Shown here in pieces: positions 12,709-12,829 of a DNA stretch of 12,829 nucleotides. Location of the stretch: positions 1-12,829 of the forward strand of contig JBQTJM010000296.1 of the NCBI GenBank assembly GCA_052387115.1, in the 5' to 3' direction. The notes beneath the pieces are model-generated. The model did not search any database, was not told the origin of the DNA, and saw only the letters and a program-made list of their open reading frames with translations. Every line of letters begins with the position of its first letter. Position 1 is the stretch's first letter. Both the position numbers and the translations under genes were made by a program. This stretch comes from JACCXJ01 sp052387115 (GTDB lineage Bacteria > Pseudomonadota > Gammaproteobacteria > JACCXJ01).

Positions 12709-12829
12709 CTGAATTTCCACGGAGGGTAATTGGCCTAACATTGGTGAGGTGTGCCCGTTGATCAAGCGGTGAGGCGTAGAGGTATCCCGTTCCACCACGG
12801 AACTGCGACGGGTTGGTTGAGTAGACCGG

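Larger units (their letters stand above)
12191..12829. other. Apparently non-coding 639-bp tail with hairpins
   Basis: No convincing gene is seen here. Two open frames overlap on opposite strands (12307-12666 plus, 12169-12663 minus), but both are low-complexity Arg/Pro/Gly/Ser-rich products without recognisable motifs or ribosome-binding sites. The stretch contains two stem-loops (12283-12313 and 12429-12468) and a CTAGCTAGC nonamer (12700-12708). From about 12660 the base composition becomes less GC-rich. A leftward frame is open from the window edge to a TAG at 12706-12704 (with GGTGYLYASPLDQRAHL); it could be the C-terminus of a gene beyond the window but is too short to judge. The whole could be a decayed mobile-element border or a long intergenic region. 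Confidence 0.5.

Noticed and set aside
12704..12829. Leftward frame open from the window edge
   Set aside because: Only about 40 codons, no codon-position bias and no motif; may be a C-terminus of a gene outside the window, not claimed.

Overview
The window is GC-rich, densely coded chromosomal DNA. Its gene set looks like a high-GC proteobacterium, most likely gamma- or betaproteobacterial: a CRP-type regulator with a perfect TGTGA-N6-TCACA box, an exported Pcm-type methyltransferase, a bacterial CREST ceramidase and apt. This is inferred from gene content and base composition; there is no rRNA, tRNA or other taxonomic marker. No phage, CRISPR array or intact insertion sequence is visible.

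Left third (1-3403): ordinary housekeeping and regulatory genes. The 5' end of a leftward membrane-anchored protein (1-92) is divergent from a CRP/FNR-family regulator (334-1068), with a perfect CRP box between them. A ceramidase-like membrane hydrolase (1040-1822, leftward) overlaps the 3' end of the regulator gene. Then come apt (1898-2413, leftward, GTG start) and, divergently, an exported protein-L-isoaspartate methyltransferase (2657-3403).

Middle (3469-9106): an accessory stretch. A DUF2380/DUF3280-like secreted protein sits behind, and in frame with, the stump of an alpha/beta hydrolase. Next is a very large leftward regulator (4498-8127, extended to 8252 by a frameshifted N-terminus). 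It combines a SARP/BTAD activator module, a degenerate class III cyclase domain, a STAND/AAA ATPase and a long TPR-like tail. Divergent from it is a secreted allene-oxide-cyclase-barrel-like protein (8441-9106). The gap between these two holds four 7-bp repeats stepped by about 11 bp, ending 8 bp before a -10-like TATCTT. That is the textbook geometry of a SARP operator, so the regulator and the barrel protein are probably an activator-target pair. This is the most interesting candidate system in the window.

Right third (9107-12829): a strong hairpin, a decayed SAM-dependent methyltransferase with three separable lesions and no C-terminus, and, starting on the pseudogene's last stop codon (TAATG), an intact 811-aa membrane protein with an embedded spermidine-synthase-like domain. 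The last 640 bp appear non-coding and contain two hairpins. A CTAGCTAGC nonamer, one copy of which is the first lesion of the methyltransferase, occurs again near the end. Broken genes cluster here (hydrolase stump, regulator frameshift, methyltransferase), which suggests an accessory region undergoing turnover, though sequencing error cannot be excluded for the single frameshift.
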